A stretch of DNA of 64,000 nt from Aureococcus anophagefferens. Its lineage: Eukaryota > Sar > Pelagophyceae > Pelagomonadales > Pelagomonadaceae. Positions 50,079 through 59,188 of this stretch are shown piece by piece. The translations under genes and the position numbers were made by a program. Location: the NCBI RefSeq assembly GCF_000186865.1, contig NW_008705568.1, forward strand, positions 893,513-957,512, read 5' to 3'. A model generated the notes under the pieces. The model was not told the DNA's origin and ran no database searches. It was given only the letters and a program-made list of their open reading frames with translations. The first letter of the stretch is position 1; each line of letters starts with the position of its first letter.

Positions 50079-50816
50079 ATGGCTGCACGGTTTCTCGCTT
50101 TCACAATACTGTTCCTGGGCCGCGGACACGCGCTGGACGCTTCTCCCTACGCGGACTACTTCCTTCCCACGCCCACCATCGCGACGCCGCTCAACACGAC
50201 CGCGGGCTTCGACATTTTGCTCAAACCGACGACCCTCCGCCGCTCCTACGTCGCCCTGGCGCCCCACTTCGCGACGCAGTCCACCCAGAGCTACTGCGCC
50301 GTCGCGTCGAGCGTCATGGCGCTGAACGCGCTGCCGGCCGTCGCCGCGCCCGTCGACGGGGCCTACGCGCCGTACGCGTACTGGACGCAGGGCGTGCTCG
50401 CGTCGACGATGAAGGCCGTCCGCGACCCCATGTACGGCATGTCGCGCGACCAGCTCACGGCGGCGCTGGCGCTCGTGCCCGACCTCCGGGCGACGAACGT
50501 GAGCGCGACGGCCGCGTGGAACGCCTCGGCCGACGAGCTGCGGCGCCTCGTGAAACACGCGCTAGCCGACGACGCGGCGTCGCACGTGCTCGCCAACTTC
50601 TACCGGAAGGACCTCGACGAAGCGGGCGGCGGCCACTGGTCGCCCCTCGCGGCCTACGACGCCGACGGCGACCTCGCGCTCCTGTTGGACGTCGCGCGGT
50701 ACAAGTACCCGCCCGTCTGGGTGCCGCTCGCGGACCTCGCCAAGGCCATGGTCGCCGGCGACGCCGACAACGCCGGCGGCGCGCCGCGCGGCGTGCTCGT
50801 GCTGGAGGCGACCTAA
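50079..50816 (+). CDS. Phytochelatin-synthase-like peptidase with signal peptide
   Basis: A 245-residue protein with an N-terminal signal (ARFLAFTILFLGRGHA). It matches the catalytic domain of phytochelatin synthase, a papain-fold transpeptidase that makes (gamma-Glu-Cys)n-Gly from glutathione. Cys73 in QSTQSYCAVASSVMALNAL, the histidine of GGGHWSPLAAYDADGD and the aspartate of LLLDVARYKYPPVWVPL supply the triad. It lacks the C-terminal metal-sensing extension of plant enzymes and so resembles the short prokaryotic type, which mostly hydrolyses glutathione. Secretory targeting is unusual for the cytosolic plant enzyme. Could act in vacuole or outside the cell. Confidence 0.9.
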   Translation: MAARFLAFTILFLGRGHALDASPYADYFLPTPTIATPLNTTAGFDILLKPTTLRRSYVALAPHFATQSTQSYCAVASSVMALNALPAVAAPVDGAYAPYAYWTQGVLASTMKAVRDPMYGMSRDQLTAALALVPDLRATNVSATAAWNASADELRRLVKHALADDAASHVLANFYRKDLDEAGGGHWSPLAAYDADGDLALLLDVARYKYPPVWVPLADLAKAMVAGDADNAGGAPRGVLVLEAT

Positions 50817-50819
50817 GCT

Positions 50820-52813
50820 CTAGGGCGGCCACCACGCGCGCTCCGCGGCGGCGACGCGGGCGAGCCAGCCGGCGAGGTGGCCGTCCGTGCACCAGCAGAG
50901 GTCGTAGCCCGGCGCGGCCTTCGGGGCGCACGGCGGCGCCGTCGCGTCGGTGCGGCGGTCCGCGCAGGGGAGCGGCACGCGGGGCAGGATCGTCGTCGCG
51001 TACTCGCGCTCCGCCTTCGCGTTGTGCCGCACGCTGAAGCGCGCCGGCGCGGCGCCGTCGGAGAACCCGTAGCCCGCGCGCGCGTGGACGAGCTTGAGGT
51101 CGTCGAAGGCGTCGGCGTCGGCGACGGGGCGCTTGGGCGCGCGGATGTAGTGGTCCCAGACGTAGCGGGTCTCCGTCGCTCGCGCGACCTGCTTCGTCCG
51201 CGTGGGCTGGGCCTTCCCCGCGCAGCCCCGGTCCGCGACGTGCGAGATGGCCGGGTGGGCGACGCCGGCGCCGGGGCAGGCGCCGTAGAAGACGTGGGGC
51301 GCGCCGACGCTCGGCGCGGTGGGCCGGCGCCGCAGCGCGGCGTCCACGGCGGACGACAGGTCGGCGTGGTCGCCCGCGGGGACCAGGTACTCGTCGACGT
51401 CGACGTGCGCCACGAAGTCCACGACGCCCCGCAGCCGCCGATGGCCCGCGTTCTGCGCCGCGTACTGCGACGGCCGGCCCCAGAACGACCTGGGCAGGAA
51501 ACAAAAATATGCAACGCGACTGCAATATGCAAGTGCGGTTTTGACATAGTTCTTTCGCGGTCTAATACGAACCCGCCGAGAGAAAACGATCCGTCCAAAA
51601 ATCAGCCGAAACGACTTCGATGTGACCGAGATAGAGAGTTTTTTGCTGGACAGGGCGTTCCGCCGGTTGTTTCCGGCACGGAGAACGACTGGAGGCTCAG
51701 CGCGTCGTGCTCGCCCGCGTCCAACGTCACCCAGGGCCCGTCGCCGCGCGCGCCGCACGCGCGCGACGGCCAGGGGAGCAGCGCGCCGCGGCCCGCCGCC
51801 ACGAAGGGCGCCATCGCGGGCCAGAGCGCCGACCGCTCGGGCTCCGTCCAACCGGCGCCGGAGTCGAAGACGAGGAAGTAGCGCACGCCAAAGGCCCAGT
51901 GCGCCGCGAGCCAGGCCCGGAGCTGCGCGTCGCTCGCGGCGCCCTTGACGAGGCCGCTCCGGTCCACGTAGGCGTCGCCGGACGTCCACGCGACCGCGCC
52001 GACGCCCCCGCGTTCCCTCGCGCGCGCGTCGAAGGCGCACACGGGCACGCGCGCGTCGTGGGCGCGGCCGCCGGCCCGCAGGGCGACGTGCACGCCCGTG
52101 TCGCGGTGCCGGAGCGCGTCGGCGCCGCAGGCGCGCGCGCGCAGGGGCTCGGGGATCGCGCACTCGAAGACGAGCGTCGACCGGAACGCGTGGAAGTCGC
52201 CGTGCCCCGTCGCCGCGACCTCCGAGCCGTCGTCGAAGACGCAGGCCAGATCCGTCGTCGCGCCGCCGTCGCGTTCGAAGGCGCGCCTCTTCTCCGCGTC
52301 GAACTTGGGCCGCTCCTCCGTGTCGAATCGGTTCACGTAGCACACGCGGCACTCGCCCTCGGGCGCGCGCGCCGTCGCCAGCCACGCGCTCGCGTTCAGC
52401 GGCGCCGCCGCCGCCTCGAGCACGGCGGCCATCTCCTCGCAGCCGCGCTCGTACTGGGCGACGAACGTCGCCGTCGCGCAGCCGTCGGCGGTGGTCGCGA
52501 AGGCGTCGTAGAGCCGCCAGGGCAGCGACGCCGCCTGCGCGTAGGACCGCGGGCCCCGGCACGGCGACCGGTCGTCGCGCGGCGTCGCGCGCGGTGCCGC
52601 ATGCCTGGGGATCGCCGGCGGCGCGCTCGGCCGCCGCGGCTGCACGGGGGCGGCCGGCGGCGCGCTCGGCCGCCGCGGGCCCGGGCCCGCGGCGCCGTAG
52701 ACGACGCGCTCTACGGCGCGCTGCGCGTGCAGGAACGTCGCGACGAGCACGGCCGCGAGCGCGCACGCGACAAGCTGCGTGGCCCGCAGGCGCACGCGAC
52801 TTCGGCCCGGCAT
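50820..52813 (-). CDS. GT92-like (DUF23-type) glycosyltransferase, two exons
   Basis: Exons 52813-51690 and 51489-50820 join to 598 codons. A short cytoplasmic N-terminus and one membrane anchor (QLVACALAAVLVATFLHA) give a type II Golgi topology. The catalytic block YFLVFDSGAG through VVDFVAHVDVDEYLVP has the DxD-type nucleotide-sugar/metal site of GT92 proteins; WGRPSQYAAQNAG and HVFYGACPG are neighbouring conserved segments. WDHYIRAPKR and cysteine-rich C-terminal residues follow. Substrate unknown. The intron is a type B introner. Confidence 0.78.
51490..51689 (+). mobile_element. Introner type B, copy 4 (GT92-like gene)
   Basis: A 200 bp GT-AG intron of a minus-strand gene with the element in opposite orientation. 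Target copies GTCGTTCT are exact (complement at 51682-51689 and 51482-51489). Sequence is intermediate: the core CGTCCAAAAATCAGCCGAAACGACTTCGATG combines type A and B features. Splicing restores LQSFWGRPSQ. Phase 2. Confidence 0.93.
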
Positions 52814-52944
52814 TACTTAGGGGTTGCTACCATCGTGGCATTCAGGGGCTGCCGCAGGCGACCATCTCGAAAGGCGCGGTGCACTGAGACTTCAGCGTGC
52901 CAAAGCTGAAGAAGCGCTTAAGCGCGCGGAGGCCGCACAAGGCT

Positions 52945-54845
52945 ATGGGCGACCGAAATAACAGCCGCAAGCGAGGCTCGAACTTCTCGTCGGCGCCGGG
53001 CTCGAACTTCTCGTCCGCGCCGCCAGCGCCCGCTGCAGCGGGGAAAGGCGGCTTCAGCGAGCCGCCGCGCAAGGGCGGCTTCGGCGCCGGCCCGCCGCCG
53101 CGGCGCGGCGGCTTCAGCGACGGCCCGCGGCCGCCGCGCGGCTTCGGCGACGGCCCGCCGCCGCCGCGCGGCTTCAACGGTGGGCCGCCGCCGCCGCGCA
53201 AGGGCGGCTTTAGCGCCGGCCCGCCGCGCGGCGGCTTCGCGGCGCCGCGCGCGCCGCCGCCGCCGCGCGGCGGCTTCGCGCCGCCGCCGCGCGGTCCGCC
53301 GCCGCCGCGCAAGGCCCTCGCCGTCGCGGCCCCGAAGGGCCTCGCGCCGCCGCGCGGCGCGGCCGCGCCCGCGGCCGCGACGCGGCGGCGCCGGAGCCGG
53401 AGCCCGTCGCCGCGGAAGCGGCGCCGCGGCCGGTCGCGGTCGTCGTCCGCCGGCCGCTCGTCGAAGTCGTCGCGGAGCCGGAGCCCGCGCGCGGCGGCGG
53501 ACGAGGCGCCCGGCGCCGCGCTCGCGCTGAAGGCGGCCCAGGAGACGATGCGGCGCCTCCAGGCGAACCTGCCCAGGAGCGCGGACGCGCCGGAGGACGT
53601 CGAGGCGACGGCCGCCGCCGAGGCCGAGGACCTCGCCCTGGACGCCGCCATCTCCGAGGCCCTGCCCGCGGAGGCGACCTTCTTCGACGACGACGACGAG
53701 GAGGAGCTCGAGATTTTGCGCGACATCCGCGACGACGAGCGGCCGCCGCCAAAGGCCGCGCCGCTCCTCTGGGAGCCGCTCGACGCCGGCGGCGATCTAG
53801 ACGACTGGCGGTCCCTCGCGCCCGACGGCGCGTCGGCCGCGCTCATCGAGGCCTACGGCGCGGCCCACGCGTTGAAGGCGGCGACGCGCGACGCCGGGAC
53901 GCCCGCGGCGCGCCAGGCGTCGCTCCAGGCCATGGCGACGCTGAAGCGCCTCGCGGAGACGCTGGACGCGACCGAGGTCGCGTCCTGCGCCGACGTGCCG
54001 CGGCTCCTCGCGGAGCTGCGCCAGTCGTCGGACCGCATCGTCGCGACGGCCGCGCGCTGCAGGGCAGGAAAAGGGTGATTCAACGTCGCTTCAACGTGAG
54101 TGTTCCGCGCGCGCGCGTTCCGGAAAAAGCATCCACGCGTCGAGACCGTTCCGAGAGATGATCGCTCGTCCAAAAATCAGCCGAAACGAGTGGGAAACGG
54201 CCGAGATCAGAGCCTTTGAAGTTGGGAATTTCGCACCCTTTTCTTGCCCAGGCGCGCGGCACCAAGGCCAAGTGGGCGAGCGCCGCCGGGCCGAGCGCCG
54301 CCGGGCCCGCGTCGCCGGCGCAGGAGAAGACCGTCGCGCGGGCGCCCGCGTCGCCGGAGCGGGAGACGAGCTCCGCGCGGGCGATCGAGGCCTCCGAGGC
54401 CGCGGCGCCGCCGCCGGAGGCGGCCTCCTCGCCGCCGCCGGCCGACGACGACCGCGCGGCGAAGCTCGAGCGGCGCGTCAAGGCCCTGGAGGCGGACCTC
54501 GCGGCGTCGAAGCAGGCGCTCGGCGACGAGCGCGCCGCGGGCGAGGCGACGGCGAAGAAGCTGCGCCGCGCGTTCAACGACGCGAAGAAGGCCTGGGCCG
54601 CCGAGGCCGCGCGGCTCAAGTCCGACGCGGACAAGGCCAAGGCGTCGGCGGACGCGGCGGTCGCGCGCGCGAAGAAGGCGCTCGACGCGGACCGCGCGGC
54701 CCTGGAACGCAAGGCCGAGGTCGCGCGCGGCGCGAACTTTTGCGCCAACTGCCGGCGGAGCCTGCTGCCCGCGCCGCCGAAGCCCGGCGCCAAGCCCAAG
54801 TACGTCCCCAAGGGCGGCGACCGGCGACCGCCGCCGAGGAGGTAA
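52945..54845 (+). CDS. RS/RGG-rich protein with coiled coil, two exons
   Basis: Exons 52945-54051 and 54252-54845 join to 567 codons. The 566-residue product starts MGDRNNSRKRGSNF, has a low-complexity region of GGF and PPPR repeats (residues 25-130), an arginine-serine segment (RRRRSRSPSPRKRRRGRSRSSS, about 150-180) typical of splicing or RNA-binding proteins, an acidic FFDDDDEEELEIL block, and a C-terminal coiled coil (ERRVKALEADLAASKQAL onward). The end contains a CANC pair and basic residues. An RNA-related role is inferred from composition. Confidence 0.75.
54052..54251 (+). mobile_element. Introner type A, copy 7 (RS/RGG gene)
   Basis: A 200 bp GC-AG intron, element forward. Target copies GCGCGCTG and GCGCGCGG differ at one base. 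Type A body complete, including CCGCGCGCGCGTTCCGG and CGTCCAAAAATCAGCCGAAACGA. Phase 0. Confidence 0.94.
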
Positions 54846-55015
54846 AGCGAGGTGATTAGCGTTGCAAAGAATGCCTTCAACAAGGGCTAGTTGACGACAT
54901 CATCGGCGTGGCTGAGCGCTTCGATCAAGGATTTCTCCGGCCGCGCCGCCAGCAGTGCCCGCGGAGCTCGGCCTCTGTGACACCCGGGAGCGCCGATCCG
55001 TCGACCCTACCACCG

Positions 55016-55561
55016 ATGAGCAGCAGCGCCCGCTACGCGACGGCGGAGCCCGTCGCCGAGGCGACGGCCGTGTCCTACAACCCCATCAGCGGCGAGGAGA
55101 TCCTCGAGGCCGAGCCCGTGGCGGGCTTCGCGCCCGCGCTGACGGAGCCCCTCGTGATCCGGCCCTCGGAGCCGACGATCGCGGAGCAGCGCGGCGTGGC
55201 CAACGCCATCGCGGCGGACCTCGCGCGGCGCGAGGTCTCGGCCGTGACGCACAATCCGCACGCGCGCGGCGCGTCGCGGCCGCCGCCGGCCTACGAGACG
55301 GCCGAGGTCCAGTTCGCGAGCGCCGTGGAGCTGTCCGGGTCCGCGGCCAAGGCCGAGGTCGCGACCGTCGAGGCGACGCTCGCCGGCGACGAAAAGTACG
55401 CGCGGAAGCTCGCGGAGGAGGAGGCGCGCCGGGCGAAGCGGGAGCCCGAGGAGGAGAAGACCTACGCCGTCGGGGGCTACGAGGTCGCCGAGTACAAGAT
55501 GGGCGACTACGAGTGCGCGAACTACGACGTCGCGGAGTACAAGTCCGTCTACGACAAGTAG
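55016..55561 (+). CDS. Small acidic hypothetical protein with YxVAEYK repeats
   Basis: A 181-residue protein starting MSSSARYATAEPVAEATAVSYNP. No signal peptide. A helical charged stretch (EKYARKLAEEEARRAKREPEEEK) precedes a C-terminal tail with repeated tyrosines (YEVAEYKMGDYECANYDVAEYKSVYDK, written as three-fold Y-x-V-A-E-Y-like units). I recognise no family. The frame and codon usage are consistent with a real gene. Confidence 0.65.
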   Translation: MSSSARYATAEPVAEATAVSYNPISGEEILEAEPVAGFAPALTEPLVIRPSEPTIAEQRGVANAIAADLARREVSAVTHNPHARGASRPPPAYETAEVQFASAVELSGSAAKAEVATVEATLAGDEKYARKLAEEEARRAKREPEEEKTYAVGGYEVAEYKMGDYECANYDVAEYKSVYDK

Positions 55562-55598
55562 CCCCCGCCGTTTTGCGCCGCCCCGTCCCTGTAAAAAT

Positions 55599-57326
55599 TC
55601 ACATCGCGTACTCGAGGAAGGCGAGGGCCTCGTCCGCGCCGAGGGGCGCGCCGCCGCCGTCGCCGCGGAAGGCGGCGACGTCGCCGCGGAAGTCGTCCCG
55701 GGCGTAGTCGACGCGCTCGTCGGCCGTGAAGAGCGCGGCGAACGCCGCGTCGAGCGGGAGCGGCGCCGCGAAGTTTCTCCGGATCTCCGCGACGCGCGCG
55801 GGCGTGAGCATGGTCTCCGCGCGCTTGAAGTAGTCGTCCATCGTCGCGTCCGCCGCGTCCCGGAGCGCGCCGAGCGACGGCGGCTCCGCGAGGTCCCGCC
55901 GCCGGAACGCGGCGACGGAGACGGCCTCCGCGGCGGGCGCCGTCGCGAGGGCCGGCCGCGGCACGCTCGCGAAGTTGTCCAGGGCGAAGAGCGGCGCGAA
56001 GAGGGGCGCCAGCAGGTCCCGGGGGTACAGGGAGACGACGACGTAGCGGCCGCCGGGCCTCAGGCTCCGGAACGCGCACAGCAACAAACCGCACTGGTCG
56101 TTCTCCGCGAGCGTCGCGTCGAAGGACGACTTGTCGAGGCAGAGGTCGAAGGGCGCGCCGGGCGCCGCCGCGCCGTCGGCCCAGTCGTGCGTCGCCCAGG
56201 CGACGTCGGGCCGCCGCGCGCGCATGCCGTCGATGATCGCCCCGTCGCGGTCGACGCCCGCCGCGGCGCCGCCGAACGCGTCCGCGAAGCGGCCCGCGAG
56301 GTCCGAGCTGCCGCAGCCGAGGTCGACGACGGCGAGGCGGTCGTAGTCGCCGAGCAGGCCCGTCATCGGCGCGAGCAGCGGCCGCAGCGCGTCCCACTCC
56401 AGGAGCCACTCGAAGCCCTTGTGGTGCCTATCGACGTGTTCGACGTCCGCGAGCATGTCGTCGAGGCTCCGCGGCTCCGCGACGCGCGCGGGCGCCGGTA
56501 CGCCGCCGACGACGCCGGACGGCGCCGCGAGGCGCTTCTTGGGCTGGGTCGTCGCGTTCGGCGACGCGAAGGCCGCGTCCTCCTCCGTCGCGCCGAGGGC
56601 GGCGTACATCGTCAGGAGGTGCCGCTCGTCGGCGTCGACGGCGCCCGTCACCTTCCGGAACCCGAGCTCCGCGGCGAAGGCCGACGCGGCCTTCATGACG
56701 AGGCTCCCGAGGCCCCGGCGCCGGAGCCGCGGCGCAACGCAGAGCGTCGCCACGTAGAGGCTGTCGTGGTAGCGCACGGTCATGGCCATCGCGTCGAGGG
56801 CCTCGACGGTCCCGACGAGCAGCCACTCGCAGTCGCCGAGGTCGTGGAAGCCCGCGAGGACGTCGAGGATCGGGGCGCCGTCGTCCGTCGGGAACTGGGC
56901 CGGGAAGCAGGCGACGACGAGCGCGCGGATCGCCGCTTCGTAGCGTTTCGCCGCGGCGCTCGACGCGACCTCGACGACGTCCGCGAGCGTTATTTCCTCG
57001 AGCTTCGTCGCCGCGAGCGCGGCGGCGACGTCGGCGTGGCCGCCGCCGTTGGCGACGCGCGCGTAGCCCGCGGCGCGCAGCGCGGCGGCGACGCGGCGGC
57101 TCCGGCCGCCGACGGCGCAGAAGCAGAGGAGCGGCGTCGACGGGTCCGCGGGCAGCCGCGACTTCGCCGCCGCGACGGCCGCCGTCGCGTCGTCGGCCAG
57201 GCGGCAGGGCACGTGGAGCGCGTCCTCGATGCGCCCGTGGCTCTCGAGCTCGTCGAGGTTGCGGCAGTCGATGAGGACGACGTTCGGGAGCGCGAGGTGC
57301 GCCTGCCAAGCGTCGTCGCAGGGCAT
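55599..57326 (-). CDS. Rhodanese - GNAT acetyltransferase - SAM methyltransferase fusion
   Basis: A 575-residue protein with three domains in one unbroken frame. Residues 1-105: rhodanese (NVVLIDCRNLDELESHGRI and the catalytic loop LCFCAVGGRSRRVAAALRAAG, Cys in CAVGGRS). Residues 115-255: GNAT acetyltransferase (LLVGTVEALDAMAM, then SLYVATLCVAPRLRRRGLGSLVM with the acetyl-CoA-binding RRRGLG). Residues 290-450: class I methyltransferase of the METTL13 type (LAVVDLGCGSSDLAGRFADAFG, DLCLDKSSFDATL). No targeting signal is apparent. The combination suggests linked sulfur, acetyl and methyl transfer, but no pathway can be named. Confidence 0.88.
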   Translation of the reverse strand: MPCDDAWQAHLALPNVVLIDCRNLDELESHGRIEDALHVPCRLADDATAAVAAAKSRLPADPSTPLLCFCAVGGRSRRVAAALRAAGYARVANGGGHADVAAALAATKLEEITLADVVEVASSAAAKRYEAAIRALVVACFPAQFPTDDGAPILDVLAGFHDLGDCEWLLVGTVEALDAMAMTVRYHDSLYVATLCVAPRLRRRGLGSLVMKAASAFAAELGFRKVTGAVDADERHLLTMYAALGATEEDAAFASPNATTQPKKRLAAPSGVVGGVPAPARVAEPRSLDDMLADVEHVDRHHKGFEWLLEWDALRPLLAPMTGLLGDYDRLAVVDLGCGSSDLAGRFADAFGGAAAGVDRDGAIIDGMRARRPDVAWATHDWADGAAAPGAPFDLCLDKSSFDATLAENDQCGLLLCAFRSLRPGGRYVVVSLYPRDLLAPLFAPLFALDNFASVPRPALATAPAAEAVSVAAFRRRDLAEPPSLGALRDAADATMDDYFKRAETMLTPARVAEIRRNFAAPLPLDAAFAALFTADERVDYARDDFRGDVAAFRGDGGGAPLGADEALAFLEYAM

Positions 57327-57476
57327 GCTTGCGCTCGTTTCGCGCGACCTGAGGGTCGCGCTTTCTGACGTTGCTTGGTGCGTACGCGTTTCACACTTGA
57401 AGCTGCGAGCCTGGCCGTAGCCACGCGTTTGTTATGCGTTTTAGGGCTGTGCTTTTAAGCCGCAAAAGTTGAGCCC

Positions 57477-58058
57477 ATGCCCTTTGTTGCTGTGGCAATA
57501 AAAGCCGACGGTGCCGTCGCCGGCGCGACGATGGAGGCTCCCTCGAACGGCGCCGCAGCCGACGGCGACGCCGTCATGACCGACGCGCAGCAGTCGTCGA
57601 CCGCGTTACAGAACGAGTACGAGTCCATCCCCGACGCGGACCTCGACGCCGCCGAGCGCAAGGTGCTGGAGATGCTGGAGCTGTCGGCCAAGATCGCCGA
57701 GGACCTCGCCGGCGGCCTCGAGCCGGCGCCGCAGCCCGCGGCGTCCGTCGCGTCCGACGCGACGCGGTTCATGGCGCTCGCGGGCGAGCTGCGGCGCACG
57801 CTCGAGGCCGCGCGGTTTCCGCCGGAGCTCGAGTACCGGCGGACCGCGGGCGGCGAGATCTTCCGGCGGCGCCTCGACGAGATGCACGACGCGGCCTGCG
57901 ACGACCTGCACCACGAGCTGCGCGCGCACGCCCAGAGCGCGCTGCGCGACAGCGGCGCCGGCGCCGGCGCCGGCGACGCCGCCGCCGCGCTCGCCGCGCT
58001 CGAGCCCGCCATCAAGGAGTGCGAGGACACGGCCCTCGCCGCCGGCGTACGGCGATGA
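57477..58058 (+). CDS. Small helical protein, possibly Mediator subunit 11-like
   Basis: A 193-residue protein starting MPFVAVAIKADGAV; a second in-frame ATG (MEAPSNG) at 57531 could also be used. ALQNEYESIPDADLDAAERKVLEMLELSAKIAEDLA and SDATRFMALAGELRRTLEAARF form two amphipathic helices with the spacing of Med11, but similarity is weak. The C-terminal half is a further helix-rich segment (FRRRLDEMHDAACDDLHHELRAHAQ). It converges on the bZIP gene. Confidence 0.5.
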   Translation: MPFVAVAIKADGAVAGATMEAPSNGAAADGDAVMTDAQQSSTALQNEYESIPDADLDAAERKVLEMLELSAKIAEDLAGGLEPAPQPAASVASDATRFMALAGELRRTLEAARFPPELEYRRTAGGEIFRRRLDEMHDAACDDLHHELRAHAQSALRDSGAGAGAGDAAAALAALEPAIKECEDTALAAGVRR

Positions 58059-58089
58059 TGGAGGTTTTTTAAAGCCCCGGGGGTGTGCT

Positions 58090-59010
58090 TCAGGAGGGCG
58101 GCGGCGCGGGCGCGGACTCGAGGTCCCGGAGCGTGGCGTGGACCGTCGCGGCGTCGAAGCGGAGGTGGACGGCGGCGAGCGTGTGGTCCGGGGCGAAGGT
58201 GCACTTGGCCATGCCCGCGTGGGTCGCGCTGACGAGGCCCGCGGGGTCCTCGACGCTGACCGTGCACGCGTAGGCGCACATGTAGACGTCGCCGACGTGG
58301 ACGATGGAGCCCGGGTCGACCTCGTAGGCGAGGCCCGCGGGCCCGCGGGGCGGACTGGCGCGCTTGCGCTTCTTGTCCAACCCGCGCCGCGCGTTGGCCT
58401 CCGCGCGCCCCGCGGACGCGGCGTCGAGCGCCGCGTTGAGGGAAGCGACGTCCGCGAGGAGAGCATCCAAACCCGCGACGGTGCGCACGGAGGGCTGCCG
58501 GAGCTCCTCGTCCGGGTAGGCGCGGTAGGGCGTCGGCGGCAGCGTGAGGACGAAGCCGTCGCCGAGCACCTCGCGCCACGACGACGGGTCGAGGCACCGC
58601 GCGCCCCTCAACTCGAGGAACCGGCGCACCGCGTCGCGGCGCCGCGTGTAGCCGTCGGGCGGCGGCGCGGCCATCTTCGAGTTGAGCTCGTCGTGGCGCT
58701 CCTTGAGCGTCTCCGCGACCTGCTGGAGGTGCTTGATGTACATCTTCCGCCGCATGCGCGTGGAACGCGCGTTCTCCCGGTTCCGCCGCCGCGTGAGCTC
58801 GGCCTTCTCCTCGGGCGTGAGGTGCTTGCGCTTGCCGTACTTGCCCCGCGACCTCCGGGGCAGGCCCTCGAGCTGGGGCGCGAGGAGGCGCATGGCGTCG
58901 CCCAAACTCTTGGCGCTCGCGATGGCGTCGATGTCGATCTGCGACGGCGTGTAGGTGCCCATCTCGTCGTCGCCGGCCTTCTCGTCGTCCTTCTCCTCCG
59001 TGTCGGCCAT
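58090..59010 (-). CDS. bZIP transcription factor with C-terminal NTF2/SnoaL-like domain
   Basis: A 306-residue protein (MADTEEKDDEKAGDDEM). The basic region ELTRRRNRENARSTRMRRKMYIK at about residues 73-95 carries the NxxxAxxxR DNA-contact pattern, followed by a short heptad zipper (HLQQVAETLKERHDELNSKM). The C-terminal half has a probable NTF2/SnoaL-like fold (FLELRGARCLDPSSWREVLGDGF; VGDVYMCAYACTVSVED; GMAKCTFAPDHTLAAVHLRFDA), a combination seen in several stramenopile bZIP proteins. Start at ATG 59010. Nuclear; targets unknown. Confidence 0.85.
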   Translation of the reverse strand: MADTEEKDDEKAGDDEMGTYTPSQIDIDAIASAKSLGDAMRLLAPQLEGLPRRSRGKYGKRKHLTPEEKAELTRRRNRENARSTRMRRKMYIKHLQQVAETLKERHDELNSKMAAPPPDGYTRRRDAVRRFLELRGARCLDPSSWREVLGDGFVLTLPPTPYRAYPDEELRQPSVRTVAGLDALLADVASLNAALDAASAGRAEANARRGLDKKRKRASPPRGPAGLAYEVDPGSIVHVGDVYMCAYACTVSVEDPAGLVSATHAGMAKCTFAPDHTLAAVHLRFDAATVHATLRDLESAPAPPPS

Positions 59011-59188
59011 GGGTCCTTCGGCGGTGGGGGGCGGGGGGCGCGGGGTTCGGTGCGTCTTTTGGGCGCACCGGCAGCGTCTATAGCTGTGACGGCCGGCCTT
59101 CACCTTCGACCCAAAACCGCACTGTCTGAGGCCGCAGCGCTAATGGACGCCTCGTAGGCAGCCTGAGACGCACCACAGCCTCCACATC

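Noticed and set aside
34471..54173. Recurrent short peptides starting MIARPKISRN or MDERSSLG in several frames
   Set aside because: They are translations of the introner core on one or other strand; the elements are too short to encode a transposase.
54908..55015. Upstream extension of the small acidic protein
   Set aside because: The extension would need a non-ATG start; the ATG at 55016 gives a coherent protein.
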